Positions 53,867 to 62,555 of a stretch of DNA of 64,000 nt are shown in pieces. The notes below the pieces were generated by a model. It had not been told where the DNA came from. It did not search any database and saw nothing but the letters and a program-made list of their open reading frames with translations. Positions within the stretch are counted from its first letter, which is position 1, and every line of letters starts with the position of its first letter. Origin of the DNA: Protula sp. h YS-2021 (taxonomy: Eukaryota > Annelida > Polychaeta > Sabellida > Serpulidae); the NCBI GenBank assembly GCA_949752745.1, contig OX457027.1, positions 81,771,214-81,835,213 on the forward strand, written 5' to 3'. The position numbers were made by a program, and so were the translations under genes.

Positions 53867-55236
53867 GACTGGTAGTCGAATTGAATGCTACGATTTGCAC
53901 TTATTTCAACAATGTTATCAAATTCAGCATACACTATAACATTGACTGTATTTTGCAAGGCACCAGCAAAATTCATTTCTAGTCTCAAATTCCCATGTTT
54001 GATAAGGGCATAATGATCCGCACCATCATAATCAGGTGTTAAGTCAAAAGAAAATAAAGAATAACCTCTAGGCCAATCTTCCCGTTTTATAATCGAACTT
54101 TTCTCACCATCCAGTCTATCAAAAGATTTGTAAAGTGTTTCAAAAGCATCAAGATATTTGCCTTGATTTATATCAAGCTTGAGAGGTTTTGATAGGACTG
54201 GTTCACCATCAGAGTAAAGCTGCATAAAGTTAAGATTGAAATGTTCAAAATTGTATGGATTTCTCAATACTGTTCCAGCAAAGGATTCATTATGAACCAT
54301 TCCAATGACAATACGTTTTGGTAATTGGCCTAAAAAGATGCTATCTTTCACAAAAGATTGAAATCCAGTTGGAATAGCTAAAACTTTACATTCTTTTCTA
54401 GTAACAATAAACTTAGCAGGACTTTTCATCAACGCATCTGCATGTCCCAACTGAATACCTGGACTAACCCTCACTTTGCGAATGGTTAAAAACGCTTCTC
54501 TCACTTCTACTTTAAAACCATTATTTGCAGCCATTAATACATATTCATCTTTTTGTCTATGTAAGCGTAATTTCATACTAACACCATTGGGAAGATAACG
54601 ATCCTGCTCAAACAAATCTACCCTTATACCACCTGTAAGCATAAACTCACGGCTTAGACGTGTATGCAAATAGCGATTATGTAAACCATTATTTCCTGTT
54701 TCAGCTATATCACCACCTTCAATATTTACATGAAAACCTGATACATATCTTTCATGATTAGGTCTTTTCACCTGATGAGTATTCATTGACCCGGCAGTAT
54801 CTTTATAGATGAGACGCATAGAGCGCTCAGAATTGAGACTTTCTTCCGAGTCATGAATGAGATGAGATATGATGCTGGTATAACCATGAGTATTGTTACT
54901 ATGTGATACCAATCGATCATTTAGAAATAATTCAATATTAGACCATAACCCATTAAACAAATCATTGATACATGACACGTTATCATCTACACCACACGGT
55001 GTTCCATCAACTTTTACAATATGGCATACAATATGGAGTTTACTGTTCTTTAAATCTAGATATTCTTCTGTACTCGCAGGAATGTAGAATTCTATTGGAG
55101 CACCTTCTCTAATGGTAGTTAGTGGTTGATAGTCTACATTATAGCTTTTTTCTACAGCAGTTTGCGTTGGTGGTATGTGAAACCATTCTAATGGAGAAAG
55201 ACTACATTCACAAGAATGATTATGAATTAAAGACAT
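53863..55236 (-). CDS. MCP: major capsid protein (double jelly-roll type)
   Basis: 457 residues, beta-rich, starting with an N-terminal segment with EWFHIPPTQTAVE and IPASTEEYLDLKNSKL. It sits directly before the protease gene, as is usual in Polintons. By length, composition and position it is the Polinton major capsid protein, a double jelly-roll related to capsids of adenovirus- and virophage-like viruses. I judge this from family pattern and gene order, not from an alignment. It starts two bases after the stop of the small basic protein gene. No break is seen. Confidence 0.82.
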   Translation of the reverse strand: MSLIHNHSCECSLSPLEWFHIPPTQTAVEKSYNVDYQPLTTIREGAPIEFYIPASTEEYLDLKNSKLHIVCHIVKVDGTPCGVDDNVSCINDLFNGLWSNIELFLNDRLVSHSNNTHGYTSIISHLIHDSEESLNSERSMRLIYKDTAGSMNTHQVKRPNHERYVSGFHVNIEGGDIAETGNNGLHNRYLHTRLSREFMLTGGIRVDLFEQDRYLPNGVSMKLRLHRQKDEYVLMAANNGFKVEVREAFLTIRKVRVSPGIQLGHADALMKSPAKFIVTRKECKVLAIPTGFQSFVKDSIFLGQLPKRIVIGMVHNESFAGTVLRNPYNFEHFNLNFMQLYSDGEPVLSKPLKLDINQGKYLDAFETLYKSFDRLDGEKSSIIKREDWPRGYSLFSFDLTPDYDGADHYALIKHGNLRLEMNFAGALQNTVNVIVYAEFDNIVEISANRSIQFDYQS

Positions 55237-55238
55237 GA

Positions 55239-55595
55239 TTAAAAAATATCTTTCTTATATTTTGTTGATGTTATCCGTTTAGCTGCCTTTCGCCTTCTGA
55301 CAGGTTTTGCTGGTTTCGCTCTCTTTTGTCCTCCTAACTCATCACCAAACATACGTTGTGCTACTCGACCTGTAACATCTTTCGCGACATCTTTTGCAGC
55401 CTTTTTAAGATGTGGTGCAACGATTTTAGCCCCTGCCTTAAGCAGTGGAATAGCTTTTCGAGCCAATGATCCCAGTATTGAACCAATACCATCTCCATAT
55501 TGTATTCGCGCTCCTTTAAATCCTGGTAATTCTCCACCCACTTGACGAAGAAAATGGTTGCGATAAATAGATGGATTGTGTGTGTATGCTTTCAT
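55239..55595 (-). CDS. small basic virion-type protein
   Basis: 118 residues. A GGELPGFKGARIQYGDGIGS segment is followed by an amphipathic stretch (LARKAIPLLKAGAKIVAPHLKKAAKDVAK) and a very basic tail (RRRKAAKR). This resembles minor core or membrane-active virion proteins placed next to capsid genes. The GG sites could be protease cleavage points, but that is inference. The start overlaps the upstream minor capsid stop as ATGA (55595-55592). Confidence 0.65.
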   Translation of the reverse strand: MKAYTHNPSIYRNHFLRQVGGELPGFKGARIQYGDGIGSILGSLARKAIPLLKAGAKIVAPHLKKAAKDVAKDVTGRVAQRMFGDELGGQKRAKPAKPVRRRKAAKRITSTKYKKDIF

Positions 55596-55935
55596 AATGC
55601 TTTTGGTCGAAAATGAAGTTTACAGATCACCTTCCCAGTTTGAAATGGAACATTATGGTCTGTGTCATCCTTAATATTCACTTCTATCACATCAAATTTG
55701 GATGTGTTTACAGGAACATAATGAGGTTCTCCATAAGTTTTCATGATAATGTCTCCATCATGTCCTTGTATTGCAACAGAACGTAGCAAAGGAACATAAT
55801 AATCACCAACAACTTGTGGCTCGCAAATACTACAGTACACATAAAGTTGATTTGATAATTCGAAGTCTTGTTGTTGGGATAATAGTTCATACTAGCATTG
55901 CTGGGTAAAGTAATGTAAAAACTTGTTGACTCCAT
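55592..55935 (-). pseudogene. mCP: minor capsid protein gene, internally deleted and frameshifted
   Basis: About 28 codons from the ATG at 55935 read as a minor-capsid-type N-terminus (SFYITLPSNAS, YPNN). About 90 codons in another frame, ending at 55592, read as its C-terminus (EPQVVGDYYVPLLR, VNIKDDTDHNVPF, KVICKLHFRP). The two parts meet near 55850, and the N-terminal frame then runs on out of register. Polinton minor (penton) capsid proteins are normally well over 200 residues, so the middle appears to be lost. Intron splicing cannot explain it, because there is no spacer. Without this protein, capsid vertices would not form unless supplied in trans. Confidence 0.6.
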
Positions 55936-55989
55936 GGCAGCTAAATCGTTTATGTGATGTAGATAGACTAGATGTGTATATACATTACT

Positions 55990-56199
55990 TCATGTTTGAC
56001 ACTCTTCATCCTCACTTTCTACATTGTTGTCTACATTATTGTCTAAATTGCTATCTACATGATCTAAATTGGTATCTACTACTTCTCCCTGACAACAAGC
56101 ACTAACACACCTAATTTTTACAGGAATAGTATTTTTATTTCCATTTTCTTTACAACAACAACACCATAGCTCTTTAATCCATGTTAAAAAGTTTCCCAT
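55990..56199 (-). CDS. putative N-myristoylated, Cys-rich small protein
   Basis: 69 residues. It starts MGNFLTWIKELWCCCCKE: glycine at position 2, then four consecutive cysteines, which is the arrangement of dual myristoyl/palmitoyl membrane anchors. The tail is acidic with tandem LDHVDSNLDNNVDNNV. The start overlaps the preceding gene by 16 bases. I know no family for it. A membrane-targeting role is inferred from the N-terminus alone. Confidence 0.6.
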   Translation of the reverse strand: MGNFLTWIKELWCCCCKENGNKNTIPVKIRCVSACCQGEVVDTNLDHVDSNLDNNVDNNVESEDEECQT

Positions 56200-56774
56200 C
56201 CTTCTGGAAACAACCTTTGTTGACGTTGTTGTATCTCTTTTGTAATATCTTCACGACTTGTCTTTTTACCAAAAACAGTTTTTGGAATATTAGCATCTAC
56301 AATTTCCTCAATAAACTGCTTCCAACCATGCGGTGGTTCTCGTTGTTCTTTTCTTCTTGTAGCAACCAATGCTTCTTTCAACAAATCAATAATGTTGGAA
56401 TTTGTAATGACAGTACCTGTTTTTAAAACAAGTTCATTTTTATCTGTCCATCTCGTACCATATTTCTTAAGTTCTGCTAGAAGTTGTGTTAGTTTTACAT
56501 GATAAATAGGTTGAAAATGACTTAGAAACTGTTGGGACTTTTCTGATTTTTCTGCTTTGGATGATGTAACAGACTTTTGTCGCTGTTGTTGCGACTGAAT
56601 TGTTCGTAAATGACGGCCAAGAACTTGAGACATTTCTATTGCCTTTTCACGAGTTCGTTTCCCACGTAAAAGTTTATTCACTTTCGTTTTGATTTCACCA
56701 TCTTTTCCCTTCTTTTCTAACAACATTTTATATTCATATTCAGGAATGAGGACCATTTTCATAGTATGTTTCAT
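56184..56774 (-). CDS. conserved Polinton-type protein of unknown function
   Basis: 196 residues. The N-terminus is VLIPEYEYKMLLEKK, followed by a Lys/Arg- and Gln-rich middle. Residues ~110-140 contain YGTRWTDKNELVL...TNSNIIDLL, a pattern I associate with a conserved small Polinton protein. A hydrophilic tail ends EGWETF. Probably a virion or DNA-associated protein by position, though function is unknown. The start overlaps the upstream stop as ATGA (56774-56771). Confidence 0.65.
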   Translation of the reverse strand: MKHTMKMVLIPEYEYKMLLEKKGKDGEIKTKVNKLLRGKRTREKAIEMSQVLGRHLRTIQSQQQRQKSVTSSKAEKSEKSQQFLSHFQPIYHVKLTQLLAELKKYGTRWTDKNELVLKTGTVITNSNIIDLLKEALVATRRKEQREPPHGWKQFIEEIVDANIPKTVFGKKTSREDITKEIQQRQQRLFPEGWETF

Positions 56775-57097
56775 TTTAACAGCAACTGAGCTAACAAGGG
56801 TAATGCAAATTTAGCAATAGCTCCAATGAATCCTCCTTTCTGATTAACCAACTTCTTTTTTCTTCGAAGTGATATCTTCTTATCTGCTAGTGTACGTAGG
56901 GTATGACGTTCACGCTTGAATACCTTATACCTTTTTGAGCTTAAGGGTAAATGCCCTCGCAATATATTCAAACAAATTTCAAACAAGCTAGTTAATTCCT
57001 CCTTAGTAGCTTGTTGTAGCAAGGATTTACGTCGTTTAGGCCCGCTGCGTGCGAGCAAGTGAAGAAATGGTTGATTCGCTTGAATACGTTTAGACAT
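56771..57097 (-). CDS. small basic protein with hydrophobic C-terminus
   Basis: 108 residues. A helical basic body (KRRKSLLQQATKEELTSLFEICLNILRG) is followed by KKKLVNQKGG and the hydrophobic tail FIGAIAKFALPLLAQLLLK. The GG before the tail resembles a maturation-protease site that would release an amphipathic, membrane-active peptide, as in related virion proteins. That is an inference. The start lies inside the ATPase gene (8-base overlap). Confidence 0.7.
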   Translation of the reverse strand: MSKRIQANQPFLHLLARSGPKRRKSLLQQATKEELTSLFEICLNILRGHLPLSSKRYKVFKRERHTLRTLADKKISLRRKKKLVNQKGGFIGAIAKFALPLLAQLLLK

Positions 57098-57749
57098 CTT
57101 GGTTGCGAATGGTCAAGTGACTTGGTTCTTGTTCATACGCGACCTTATCAACATATACGTAATGTGTATCTTTTGGTAAAATGCCTGTACGAATACGTAG
57201 TTGATCATTTGTCTTCGGCTTCAAATCAATGAATAAATAGCCATGAGGTTTGCTCGTAGCATCTTGATAGGCTTCTATGAGAAATTGAAATTTTCCAGGA
57301 TACATTTGTCGCGCTAATGTACTTATTTGTTGACTGTCTCTAGGATTTTTAAACAGAATGATGTAATGTGTATTCAAACTAATATTTCGCATTTCTCTAC
57401 CATGATGGAATAAATTATGCACAATAAAAATAATGCTTAGATTTTGATGACTGCTGCCAACACTAAATAGACGTGTCATTCGCTCATCACTATGACATTT
57501 GGTCATTAAGTCATCAATGATGAGTAAGTTTGGTTTTTTCGGGTTAAAACGCTCTTCAATGTCATCTGGAATGCCTTGGTAAAATTCCACACCTTTCATT
57601 CCCTTGTATAAAGGCTGATCTGCTGCATAGAGCCATAAAATGGTTTTTGGAGAGGGTTTAATTAACTTTTGTTCTAGAATTTCTCTAACTAGAGAAGTTT
57701 TACCACTGCCTGTAGGTCCAGAGACCAAACACGTGAATGGATGCTTCAT
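57090..57749 (-). CDS. ATP: FtsK/HerA-type genome-packaging ATPase
   Basis: 219 residues from the ATG at 57749. Walker A is GPTGSGKT near residue 11-18, and Walker B is NLLIIDDLM near ~76-84, followed by a RLFSVGSSHQNLSIIFIVHN sensor-like strand. This is the A32-like packaging ATPase of Polintons, virophages and related viruses, which pumps DNA into procapsids. An in-frame TTG nine codons upstream is ignored. The ATG forms an ATGA overlap with the integrase stop (57749-57746). Confidence 0.92.
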   Translation of the reverse strand: MKHPFTCLVSGPTGSGKTSLVREILEQKLIKPSPKTILWLYAADQPLYKGMKGVEFYQGIPDDIEERFNPKKPNLLIIDDLMTKCHSDERMTRLFSVGSSHQNLSIIFIVHNLFHHGREMRNISLNTHYIILFKNPRDSQQISTLARQMYPGKFQFLIEAYQDATSKPHGYLFIDLKPKTNDQLRIRTGILPKDTHYVYVDKVAYEQEPSHLTIRNQDV

Positions 57750-58846
57750 TTTCGAATATCTGTTTCTTTCACCCAACTGTTAAACTTCTTTGGCCAACCT
57801 AACCACTTCACAAATAATTCTTTAACACCTCGTCTTCTTCGTGTTTTCAAGACCTTTTCAATTCTGTAGACTGATTCAATATCTTTTGTCACTTTCTGTA
57901 GTTCTTCTTCATAGAAATGTCCATCAATATCTTCATCTAAAAAGTCTTTCACACGATACAAGTGTACTCCTTGCTTCTTACAACGATGTGTGATAATGAA
58001 CACTTCTTGCGTCCACTTTATATGATAATCCCGTTGAAATACATATTTCATGTGAGAAATGCGAACCTGATCACCAATTTTAAATTTGTAGGGTTTTTTC
58101 TTCTTTGGTTTTAATTTCAATTTGTCTACATACATATATTTCCACACTTTCGATTCGTTGTCTTTACGAATATCTGCAGGAGCATACTTATTAGGGAGGG
58201 AGCCATGAGGTCTATGGTTGTAATTATACACTAAGTCTGGAAGGATGTCCATATATCGATACGTTTGATTATGTAGGAAATATCGATACATCATTCCCTT
58301 TAGAGTACGAATGACTCTCTCAGCAAAGTTGGCTTTGGTTTCATTCTTTGTCGTATAGGCATGTATTCCCTCCTTCTTCATAAATGCTTTTACCCATCTG
58401 TTTTTAAATTCAGTTCCTTTGTCTGACCTTAGAGTTCGTGGTCTTCGTTGTGTTTCATGAAAAATCTTTTGAAAGGCTTCTATGACACTCGTATGTGATT
58501 TATTAGGCATTGGTTGCACCCATAAATATTTGGAAAACACATCAATGACAACTAATAAAAAACGGGTGTCATCATTATAGGAAGCTATGTTTCCCATGTC
58601 AGCTAAATCAATATCCCACATGTCATCAATTCCACGTGTAATGACACGTTGCCTTTTAAACCTATATTTTACAGGTTGTAGTAAACTGAAGGCATCTTGA
58701 TCCTGTAACCATTTCTTCACTTGTGAATGAGTGACTGGTTGATCATGTTTTCTTAATATGTGATATAGTTTGTAAGGACCAGCAAATGCCCCGGGTTGAC
58801 CAGGTTTAAAATAAATATTGGTTAAGTAGTCTTTCCACGTCGACAT
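57746..58846 (-). CDS. INT: DDE integrase with C-terminal chromodomain
   Basis: 366 residues. The catalytic core has D80 (WDIDLADM), D142 (RSDKGTEF) and E176 (NFAERVIRT), a retroviral-type rve fold. An SH3-like basic part follows (KFKIGDQVRIS). Residues ~327-366 (YRIEKVLKTR...LFVKWLGWPKKFNSWVKE) are a chromodomain with the aromatic positions Y, W and W. It inserts the element and makes the 6-bp target duplications seen here. The chromodomain may direct it to modified histones. Full length, no break. Confidence 0.95.
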   Translation of the reverse strand: MSTWKDYLTNIYFKPGQPGAFAGPYKLYHILRKHDQPVTHSQVKKWLQDQDAFSLLQPVKYRFKRQRVITRGIDDMWDIDLADMGNIASYNDDTRFLLVVIDVFSKYLWVQPMPNKSHTSVIEAFQKIFHETQRRPRTLRSDKGTEFKNRWVKAFMKKEGIHAYTTKNETKANFAERVIRTLKGMMYRYFLHNQTYRYMDILPDLVYNYNHRPHGSLPNKYAPADIRKDNESKVWKYMYVDKLKLKPKKKKPYKFKIGDQVRISHMKYVFQRDYHIKWTQEVFIITHRCKKQGVHLYRVKDFLDEDIDGHFYEEELQKVTKDIESVYRIEKVLKTRRRRGVKELFVKWLGWPKKFNSWVKETDIRK

Positions 58847-58926
58847 GTTAACACTAAATGATTAACACTTATTAACATATCTTGTATTTTATTTTATCAA
58901 CACATCTTGCATTTTATCAACATATC
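58847..58926 (-). promoter_or_regulatory. integrase upstream region
   Basis: Read on minus: repeats of CAAGATRTGTTGATAAAAT and GTTAATAAGTGTTAATC, then GTGTTAACATG. There is no strong TATA. Probably the promoter/leader of the morphogenesis array. Confidence 0.35.
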
Positions 58927-59259
58927 TTACAAATCAAGTATTGATACAATGGTGTGAATAATTGGAGTCCATTGATCTTCAATGTACATTAACCAACTAC
59001 TTAATTCATCAAATGTGATAGCATCTACACCATATTTTTCACAACGTTGATTTGCATTATCTAACACTTTATCTAAATGAATGTAATATTTAGCTTCATT
59101 CCAATATGTATAGACACATGCAGAATGACAAGTATGTTCTGAACACTCTTCATTTTGACAAGCAGGACATACTAAACATGCAAACTTTTTTACAGCTAAT
59201 AACATTTCTTCACAATATGTCTTTTGCACAATATATTGTCTCAATGTAATGTCTGTCAT
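58927..59259 (-). CDS. Cys-rich small protein
   Basis: 110 residues from the ATG at 59259. A zinc-like cluster CLVCPACQNEECSEHTCHSAC lies in the first half, with a helical rest. No family recognised. The ATG shares its A with the TAA stop of the upstream gene (TAATG, 59261-59257). Its N-terminal helix (LRQYIVQKTYCEEMLLAV) may be distantly like the neighbouring small helical proteins. Confidence 0.55.
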   Translation of the reverse strand: MTDITLRQYIVQKTYCEEMLLAVKKFACLVCPACQNEECSEHTCHSACVYTYWNEAKYYIHLDKVLDNANQRCEKYGVDAITFDELSSWLMYIEDQWTPIIHTIVSILDL

Positions 59260-59546
59260 TATACTGCAATGTAGATTAGCCACTCTCTCACTTCATAAAA
59301 CAGTCTTGGATCAAATCGAGCAAAGTGATATGCTGCTTCCACATCAAACTCCTCAGCTCCGTCAATGTTTGAAAGCACACACTCTTTGATGAAATCCTCA
59401 CGTAATTTCGGTACGTTCAGCGTGGAATGAGCAAGTTCCCAATAGATGTCAAAGTGTTCCAGTTGTTGTTGAATAGATCCAAAACGCGCCAGTTCACTTA
59501 TCATGTAGTCCACATACGTCTCCTTGAAAAACGTTTCTACATCCAT
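59259..59546 (-). CDS. small helical protein A
   Basis: 95 residues. The pattern VETFFKETYVDYMISEL...FDIYWELAH...LREDFIKECVL...FDVEAAYHFARF aligns by eye with the larger protein at 60305-60724 (DVFKVNYVDYVFSKL...LHKHWEAVG...PRDEFIHSFLH...YDIDSAFIRANT). They are therefore paralogues. No family or function known. The stop overlaps the next ATG. Confidence 0.6.
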   Translation of the reverse strand: MDVETFFKETYVDYMISELARFGSIQQQLEHFDIYWELAHSTLNVPKLREDFIKECVLSNIDGAEEFDVEAAYHFARFDPRLFYEVREWLIYIAV

Positions 59547-59610
59547 CTTTCACATATCCGTATGACACGTCTACACACTTTGATGACTGGTAAGCAAATG
59601 ACTTGTAGTC

Positions 59611-60231
59611 TTACTCGGCAGATACTGTTAGTGAGCCACACTTGTTGCAGAAGTTGTCAGGTTCACACAACTTGCAATTGTATTTGTGGCAGTGACAATC
59701 ATAATCCTCAGCATATCCGTAAGCACCACAATATTCACAGGTAAGTCCAAGTTGATTTTGCACGTCCATATTCTCCAATTGAACTTCAGCCAGTCTTTTC
59801 TTGGAAAGCTTTGACACTTTCATTCGATTGTCCTTTTGCAGCTTGATAGGAGTTTTCTTCCCATGACATTCCGTACATGGCAGTAAGGTTGAGGTTATGC
59901 TATGGATTTCCTGAAGCAATGTCCCCCATTCACCATCATTCATGTTGATGTAACGCGTATATTCTTTCCCTTCAAACAGTGATGTTTGCACAAAACTCAC
60001 ATAGCGCATATCCAAGTATGAAATGACTTCAAGCCACTTCGTTTGCGTTAAGTACAGTTTGAAGCCAATGTTGCGTAATCTTGCCAAGTTCTGACACACA
60101 ATCTTCCACAAGGATGGTGATAAAGCAAGCCATCTCTCTCCACGTTTGATTCGAAGAAATAGCCCAAATTCTCCATGCTCCACAGTAATGGTTAAGTTTG
60201 CACTAATTTTAAAGCTGCTTGTCTTCTCCAT
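59611..60231 (-). CDS. double PC4-like protein with zinc-binding tail
   Basis: 206 residues. Residues ~5-48 (FKISANLTITVEHGEFGLFLRIKRG...LSPSLWKIVCQNL) and ~55-105 (FKLYLTQTKWLEVISYLDMRYVSFVQ...INMNDGEWGTLLQEI) each follow the PC4 order of strands then a W-containing helix. The C-terminal half has a CTECHGKK pair and a cluster of CEYC, CHCH, CKLC and CNKC pairs, probably two or three zinc sites. CATAAAAGG on minus (60277-60269) may be its TATA box. DNA binding is likely. The exact role is unknown. Confidence 0.6.
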   Translation of the reverse strand: MEKTSSFKISANLTITVEHGEFGLFLRIKRGERWLALSPSLWKIVCQNLARLRNIGFKLYLTQTKWLEVISYLDMRYVSFVQTSLFEGKEYTRYINMNDGEWGTLLQEIHSITSTLLPCTECHGKKTPIKLQKDNRMKVSKLSKKRLAEVQLENMDVQNQLGLTCEYCGAYGYAEDYDCHCHKYNCKLCEPDNFCNKCGSLTVSAE

Positions 60232-60304
60232 GGCTGCGCGTTGAATGATGACTTCACTTCACCCTTCTCCTTTTATGCCATTAGAAATTGCAGAGTCAGC
60301 TTTT

Positions 60305-60724
60305 TTATAGTTCTTCAAACATTTTACAAAGCTTTGAATTCACTTCAACTCGTTCATTGTTGAATCGAACAAGTTCTGATGCATTCGTCGTCAATGGAAC
60401 GCCATCATCATAATGTAAAATAATTCTAGCAGCTACAGCTAGCATGAGTTCAGCTGCCCAAGTTGTATTCGCGCGGATAAATGCTGAATCAATGTCGTAA
60501 GTTGATGGTAAAAGTAGTTCTTCACATTCGTGTAGAAATGAGTGGATGAATTCATCTCTTGGAATTATCTTTCCAACAGCTTCCCAATGCTTATGCAAAT
60601 TCTTCACTTGTAAAATCCAATTAGATTCAAAAGTAGGAAGCTTTGAAAACACATAGTCAACATAGTTCACTTTGAAGACGTCATCCATGGTCTCTACACA
60701 TCGGTGAAGAAGTAATGTTGACAT
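60305..60724 (-). CDS. small helical protein B
   Basis: 139 residues, first gene of the minus-strand set, starting just inside the right TIR boundary. Paralogue of the 95-residue protein (59259-59546). An internal methionine (METMDD region) lines up with the start of the shorter one and could be the true start. Function unknown. Confidence 0.6.
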   Translation of the reverse strand: MSTLLLHRCVETMDDVFKVNYVDYVFSKLPTFESNWILQVKNLHKHWEAVGKIIPRDEFIHSFLHECEELLLPSTYDIDSAFIRANTTWAAELMLAVAARIILHYDDGVPLTTNASELVRFNNERVEVNSKLCKMFEEL

Positions 60725-61623
60725 TGTTAATAATCAGGTGAAAGCGGAGAGCGATGTGTTCTGACGATACCTGAAAGCATTAAGAAAAGCATAATATGTT
60801 TTCAAAAAAAAAAATTAAATTTTGGATTAGAACCCTCATTTTTACCCTACTACACCATGGTAAAATGTTCAAACTTATTTTATACATCATATTTTGTCAA
60901 AAAACAAAATTTGTTAAAGTTGGTCTAGAACCCTCATTTTTACTCTACTACACCATTGTATAATGTTTAAACTTATTTTATACATCATATTTTGTCAAAA
61001 AACAAAATTTGTTAAAATTGGTCTAGAACCACCATTTTTCCACTACTATGACTTTAGAATATTCAAATAAGTAGCGTGCTAAAATGTTCAAACTTATTTT
61101 TATATATCATATGGTGTTAAAAACTAAATTTGTTAAAGTTGGTCTAGAACCACCATTTTCCCACTACTATAACTTTAGAACATTCAAATAAGTAGCATGC
61201 TAAAATGTTCAAACTTATTTTATATATTATATGTTATCAAAAAACTACATTTGTTAAATGTGTTTTAGAAGTGTCATTTTCCAACTACTATAACTTAAAA
61301 CATAACATTGGACTTAACGTACGGAAAATCCCATTCCTTCTCAAATTTATTGATTGTTCCCACACTCGAGCGCACTCTGAAATTATCGATCGGTTTTCCC
61401 TCACACTCTGTACGAGTGCACTCTGAAATTATCGATCGGTTTTCCCTCACACTCTGTACGAGTGCACTCTGAAATTATCGATCGGTTTTCCCTCACACTC
61501 TGTACGAGTGCACTCTGAAATTATCGATCGGTTTTCCCCCACACTCTGTACATATGTACTTATGCTATGTGTGTGGTTACTGTAATGGGGAAACCATTGA
61601 AATATGACTAATTAAATATTATC

Positions 61624-61673
<50 letters not shown>

Positions 61674-61780
61674 AAAATAAAAAAAAAAAGTTACACAGTC
61701 ACATAATGTTACAGAGTCACATGATGTCACAGTCACATGTTGTCACATAATGTCACAGAGTCATAAAAGTGAACACAAAC

Positions 61781-61816
<36 letters not shown>

Positions 61817-61944
61817 TGACTTACCACAAGTCATTGGTTAATTTGTCTTCCAATCTTGCACTCCCTTTTCCAAAGAATAACCAAATCTTTCACTTCTCTT
61901 TTCCAATAAATAGCTAATGTTTCACTTCCTTTTTCCAAAGAATA

Positions 61945-62335
61945 GTCAATGTTTCACTTCGTGTCCTATGTGTATTCCAGTCAATCCTTCACTTGTTCTT
62001 CAACAGCACAGCACAACACAATAGGTAAGAGCAACTGTTTTCACTTTTTTTCCATGTGTATCCAACGGCAGTCAGAGCATGAATGATGCAAATGTACACA
62101 GACAATGTGCTCTTATAGGAGTGTTGAATCACATCCTAGTTTCACTTCGTCTCCTATGTGTATTCCAGTCAATCCTTCACTTGTTCTTCAACAGCACAGC
62201 ACAACACAATAGGTAAGAGCAACTGTTTTCACTTTTTTTTTCCATGTGTATCCAACGGCAGTCAGAGCATGAATGATGCATATGTGCACAGACAATGTGC
62301 TCTTATAGGAGTGTTGAATCACATCCTGGGGGGGG
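61945..62335. repeat. ~195-bp tandem duplication in right TIR
   Basis: Two adjacent copies of the segment from TTTCACTTCGTSTCCTATGT to GTGTTGAATCACATCCT. The left TIR has one copy (about 46650-46830). Confidence 0.85.
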
Positions 62336-62458
62336 GGGGGTCCCCATGGTATATGATTCTTCACCAGGGGGGGGGGTCCCCATGGTATATGATTCTTCAC
62401 CGGGGGGGGGGGTCCCCATGGTATATGATTCTTCACCAGGGGGGGGGGGTCCCCATGA
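62320..62458. repeat. G-run minisatellite, right TIR
   Basis: Three to four units, against about six in the left TIR. Confidence 0.85.
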
Positions 62459-62469
62459 TATGAAAGTGA

Positions 62470-62555
62470 TGCCCGAGGGCGGGTTCGATCCATTGACCTT
62501 CAGATCATGGGTCCGCTCACGGGTCCTGCGCTCTACCAACTGAGCCATTCAGGCC
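62470..62555 (-). repeat. tRNA-like module, Polinton right TIR
   Basis: Inverted copy of 46327-46412, with both box-like parts intact. Confidence 0.6.
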
